Part shown: positions 62,186-64,000 of the stretch, in pieces
Layout of the letters: each line of letters starts with the position of its first letter
Numbering within the stretch: the stretch's first letter is position 1
Source: Roseomonas nitratireducens
GTDB lineage: Bacteria; Pseudomonadota; Alphaproteobacteria; Acetobacterales; Acetobacteraceae
Direction of reading: 5' to 3'
Assembly (NCBI RefSeq): GCF_017813355.1
Contig: NZ_JAGIYZ010000018.1
Location: forward strand, 1-64,000
Length of the DNA: 64,000 nt
The notes under the pieces: model-generated
What the model was told of the DNA's origin: nothing
Seen by the model: the letters and a program-made list of their open reading frames with translations, nothing else
Databases searched by the model: none
Translations under genes and position numbers: made by a program

Positions 62186-63375
62186 CACGCCGCCCCCAGG
62201 CGCCGGAAGCCGGCGAGGCGGCCATACAGCGCGACGCACAACCCGACCGCGACCAGCAGCAGGATCGACAGCGCCGCCGCCAGCCCCCAGTTCACCGACC
62301 GCGTCGCGTAGAAGCCGACGAACCAGGCGAGCATCTGGTCGTTCGGCCCGCCGAGCAGCGCCGGCGTCACGTAGAAGCCGAGCGCCTGGATGAACACCAG
62401 CAGGCAGCCCGCGCCGATCCCGGGCAGGCACAGCGGCAGCGTCACGCGCAGGAACACCCTCCAGGGCGGCGCGCCGAGCGACGCCGCCGCCCGCGGCAGC
62501 CGCGGGTCCAGCGCGCGGAACGCCGCGACCAGCGGCAGCACCATGAAGGGCAGCAGGATGTGCACCATCGCCAGCACCACGGCGAAGCGGTTCATCATCA
62601 GCGGCAGCGGCGCGTCCACGATCCCCGTCGCGGCCAGCGCCGCGTTCACCACGCCTTCGCGCTGCAGCAGCACCATCCAGGCGGCGGTGCGCACCACCAG
62701 GGATATCCAGAAGGGCAGCATCACCGCCGCCAGCAGCAGGATGCCGGCCGCGCCCCGCGTCGTCGCGATCAGCCAGGCGATCGGCCAGGCGAGCAGCAGG
62801 CAGGCCGCGGTGACCAGCAGCGAGATCCACAGGCTGCGCAGCAGCACCGCGCGGAAGACCGACTGGTCCTCCGGCGCGGCGCGGATCGCCCCCGCCGCGT
62901 CCTGCCGCAGGTCGAGCGCCGTCAGCGCGTGGAAGGAGGACAGCGGCCCGGCCGCGCGCGCGATGGCGCCCCAGGTCTCGACCTCCCCCCACTCCTCGCT
63001 GATCGTGATCAGCACGGCGCGGGCGGCGCCGTCGAAGGGCGCTTCGACGCGCCGCGCCGTCATCGGCAGCAGGCCGCGGAAGCCAGGCTTGTCCGCGTTC
63101 AGCCGCGCGGCGGCGCGGGCGATGCTGCCCCCGCCGGCCTGCCGGTCGCGCGCCCGGGCGGCGCGCAAATCCTCGACCAGCGCGGCGAAGGCGGCTTCGT
63201 CCGGCAGGGCGCGGCCGTCCCAGGCCGACAGCGCCGCGGCGGTCCGCGGCAGCACCGGGGCGACCTCGGTGTCCGTCACACCGCGCCAGAGGAAGGCGGC
63301 GATCGGCGCGACGAAGGTGACGAGCAGGAACAGCAGCAGCGGCGCCGTCAGCAGCGCCGCCGACGCGCGCCTCAT
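62185..63375 (-). CDS. ABC transporter permease, PotB-like, with long first periplasmic loop
   Basis: The protein has 396 residues, about 100 more than E. coli PotB. The extra length lies between the first helix (LLLFLLVTFVAPIAAFLW) and the second (LLRSLWISLLVTAACLLLA), residues 35-175 or so, and is predicted periplasmic. The EAA loop is RALDPRLPRAAASLGAPPWR. Such long loops occur in a known subset of these permeases. It couples by overlap to the second permease. The ATPase (PotA-type) is not in the window and may lie beyond the right edge. Confidence 0.9.
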   Translation of the reverse strand: MRRASAALLTAPLLLFLLVTFVAPIAAFLWRGVTDTEVAPVLPRTAAALSAWDGRALPDEAAFAALVEDLRAARARDRQAGGGSIARAAARLNADKPGFRGLLPMTARRVEAPFDGAARAVLITISEEWGEVETWGAIARAAGPLSSFHALTALDLRQDAAGAIRAAPEDQSVFRAVLLRSLWISLLVTAACLLLAWPIAWLIATTRGAAGILLLAAVMLPFWISLVVRTAAWMVLLQREGVVNAALAATGIVDAPLPLMMNRFAVVLAMVHILLPFMVLPLVAAFRALDPRLPRAAASLGAPPWRVFLRVTLPLCLPGIGAGCLLVFIQALGFYVTPALLGGPNDQMLAWFVGFYATRSVNWGLAAALSILLLVAVGLCVALYGRLAGFRRLGAA

Positions 63376-63442
63376 GCGCGGCAGGGCAGGGCGCGCGCCC
63401 CGCCGCGCCCGCGCAAGCCCTCGGCCCGGCGCGGCCGAGCGC

Positions 63443-64000
63443 TCAGCGCGACACCCAGGTGTTGAAGCGCTGGGTCAGCCGGTCGAGGTTGTCGAGCCAG
63501 AAGCGGTCGTTCAGCTGCAGCGCCGTCTGGATGTTCTGCGGCGCGGTCGGCAGGTTCGGCAGCACCTCCGCCGGCAGGCGCTCGTTCACGCCCTTCGCCG
63601 TCACGCCGTAGGGGATGCGCGGCGGCAGCGCCGCCTGGATCTCCGGCCGGCCGACGAAGCGCAGGAATTCCAGCGCCCGCGCCTTGTTCGGGCTGCCCTT
63701 CATGATCACCCAGGTGTCCAGGGTGAAGATGTTGTTCTGCCAGACGATCGCGAAGTTGCGCCCGTCCGACGCGTTGGCGGCGGAGATGCGGCCATTGTAG
63801 GCGACCGTCATCGTCACCTCGCCGGCCGCGAGCCATTGCGGCGGCTGCGCGCCGCGCTCGAACCAGGCGAGGTCCGCCTTGACGCTGTCGAGCTTGCGGA
63901 AGGCACGGTCCACGCCGGCCGGCGTGCCCAGCACCTGGTAGACCTCGGCGGCCGGCACGCCGTCGGCCATCAGCGCGATCTCGAGCGTCGTCTTCGGGCC
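63443..64000 (-). CDS. Extracellular solute-binding protein, PotD-like (C-terminal part)
   Basis: The sequence ends inside this gene. The visible 185 residues run without a stop from the right edge to 63443. VKADLAWFERGAQPPQWLAAGEVTMTVAYNGRIS (key: WLAAGEVTMTVAYNGR) and WVIMKGSPNKARALEFLRFV are typical of the PotD/spermidine-putrescine-binding family. The signal peptide must lie outside the window. It precedes the two permease genes by 67 bp and is the periplasmic receptor of the same ABC transporter. An internal ATG at 63970 is not the true start. Confidence 0.9.
   Translation of the reverse strand, partial: GPKTTLEIALMADGVPAAEVYQVLGTPAGVDRAFRKLDSVKADLAWFERGAQPPQWLAAGEVTMTVAYNGRISAANASDGRNFAIVWQNNIFTLDTWVIMKGSPNKARALEFLRFVGRPEIQAALPPRIPYGVTAKGVNERLPAEVLPNLPTAPQNIQTALQLNDRFWLDNLDRLTQRFNTWVSR

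Overview
The window looks like chromosomal DNA of a high-GC alphaproteobacterium, most likely an acetic-acid-bacteria relative (Acetobacteraceae, Roseomonas-like). This is inferred from the very GC-rich third codon positions, the alphaproteobacterial gene neighbourhoods (Tim44-like/mltA; chorismate mutase-hisC-tyrA; ftsE-ftsX-ydcF-plsC; hslV-hslU; metX/metW) and the number of Bug/TctC-type periplasmic receptors (four). I saw no rRNA, tRNA, CRISPR array, transposase or phage gene. Almost all the sequence is coding, with many ATGA stop/start overlaps.

Layout. 0.2-4.7 kb (minus strand): two tandem transglutaminase-like genes, a PhzF-family gene and a tctC-tctB pair without tctA. 4.8-6.4 kb (plus): three consecutive small exported proteins built almost entirely from a Gly/Arg/Asp repeat of the form TG-x-[ST]-D-x-D-P-x-D-x-x-G-x-G-x-G. 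This is the least explained part of the window. 6.6-9.1 kb: a JmjC oxygenase and a PLP-dependent decarboxylase, then TetR/epimerase on the other strand. 10.8-17.3 kb: housekeeping genes (mltA, Tim44-like, a histidine phosphatase, a nitronate monooxygenase-like protein, pnp). 17.7-34.8 kb: accessory carbon metabolism, comprising an HMG-CoA-lyase-like enzyme with a class III CoA transferase, an isolated xanthine-dehydrogenase small subunit, a Bug receptor/MBL hydrolase/dehydrogenase operon, a hyuB-hyuA-Bug operon, a thioesterase, a thiolase and an unusual adenylate ligase-ACP-acyltransferase fusion. 34.9-44.8 kb: ahcY with a palindromic operator, a PhoR-type kinase, a LpoA/LppC-like lipoprotein diverging from rsmI, a chemoreceptor ending in a PilZ domain, hslVU and an EcsC-family protein. 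45-60.8 kb: the aromatic/His/Met block (tyrA-like, hisC, chorismate mutase, metX), a roughly 5 kb accessory insert (secreted protein, P450, Bug receptor, membrane protein), then metW, DUF2125, a ChaC-like cyclotransferase, plsC, ydcF, ftsX and ftsE. 61-64 kb: a polyamine-type ABC transporter (two permeases and the C-terminal part of the binding protein) that runs off the right edge.

Two families of non-coding repeats cross the region. Family A (about 130 bp) lies in the same orientation directly upstream of phzF (minus strand) and hslU (plus strand). It ends in the Shine-Dalgarno region of each and contains a hairpin with paired sequence changes between copies. Family B has a GC-rich hairpin next to a CAAAGGCC-GNRA-GGCCTTTG hairpin. 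It occurs as an inverted pair at 19.4 kb, singly at 34.8 kb, and probably as a diverged pair at 61.3 kb.

How the genes connect: metX and metW (methionine synthesis) and ahcY (recycling of S-adenosylhomocysteine) make the region a methyl-cycle locus. Chorismate mutase, the TyrA-like dehydrogenase and HisC form one overlapping operon for aromatic amino acids/histidine. FtsE, FtsX, YdcF and PlsC overlap in a single envelope operon. The 18-34 kb interval looks like a collection of small catabolic modules, several with their own solute receptor but no membrane transporter.
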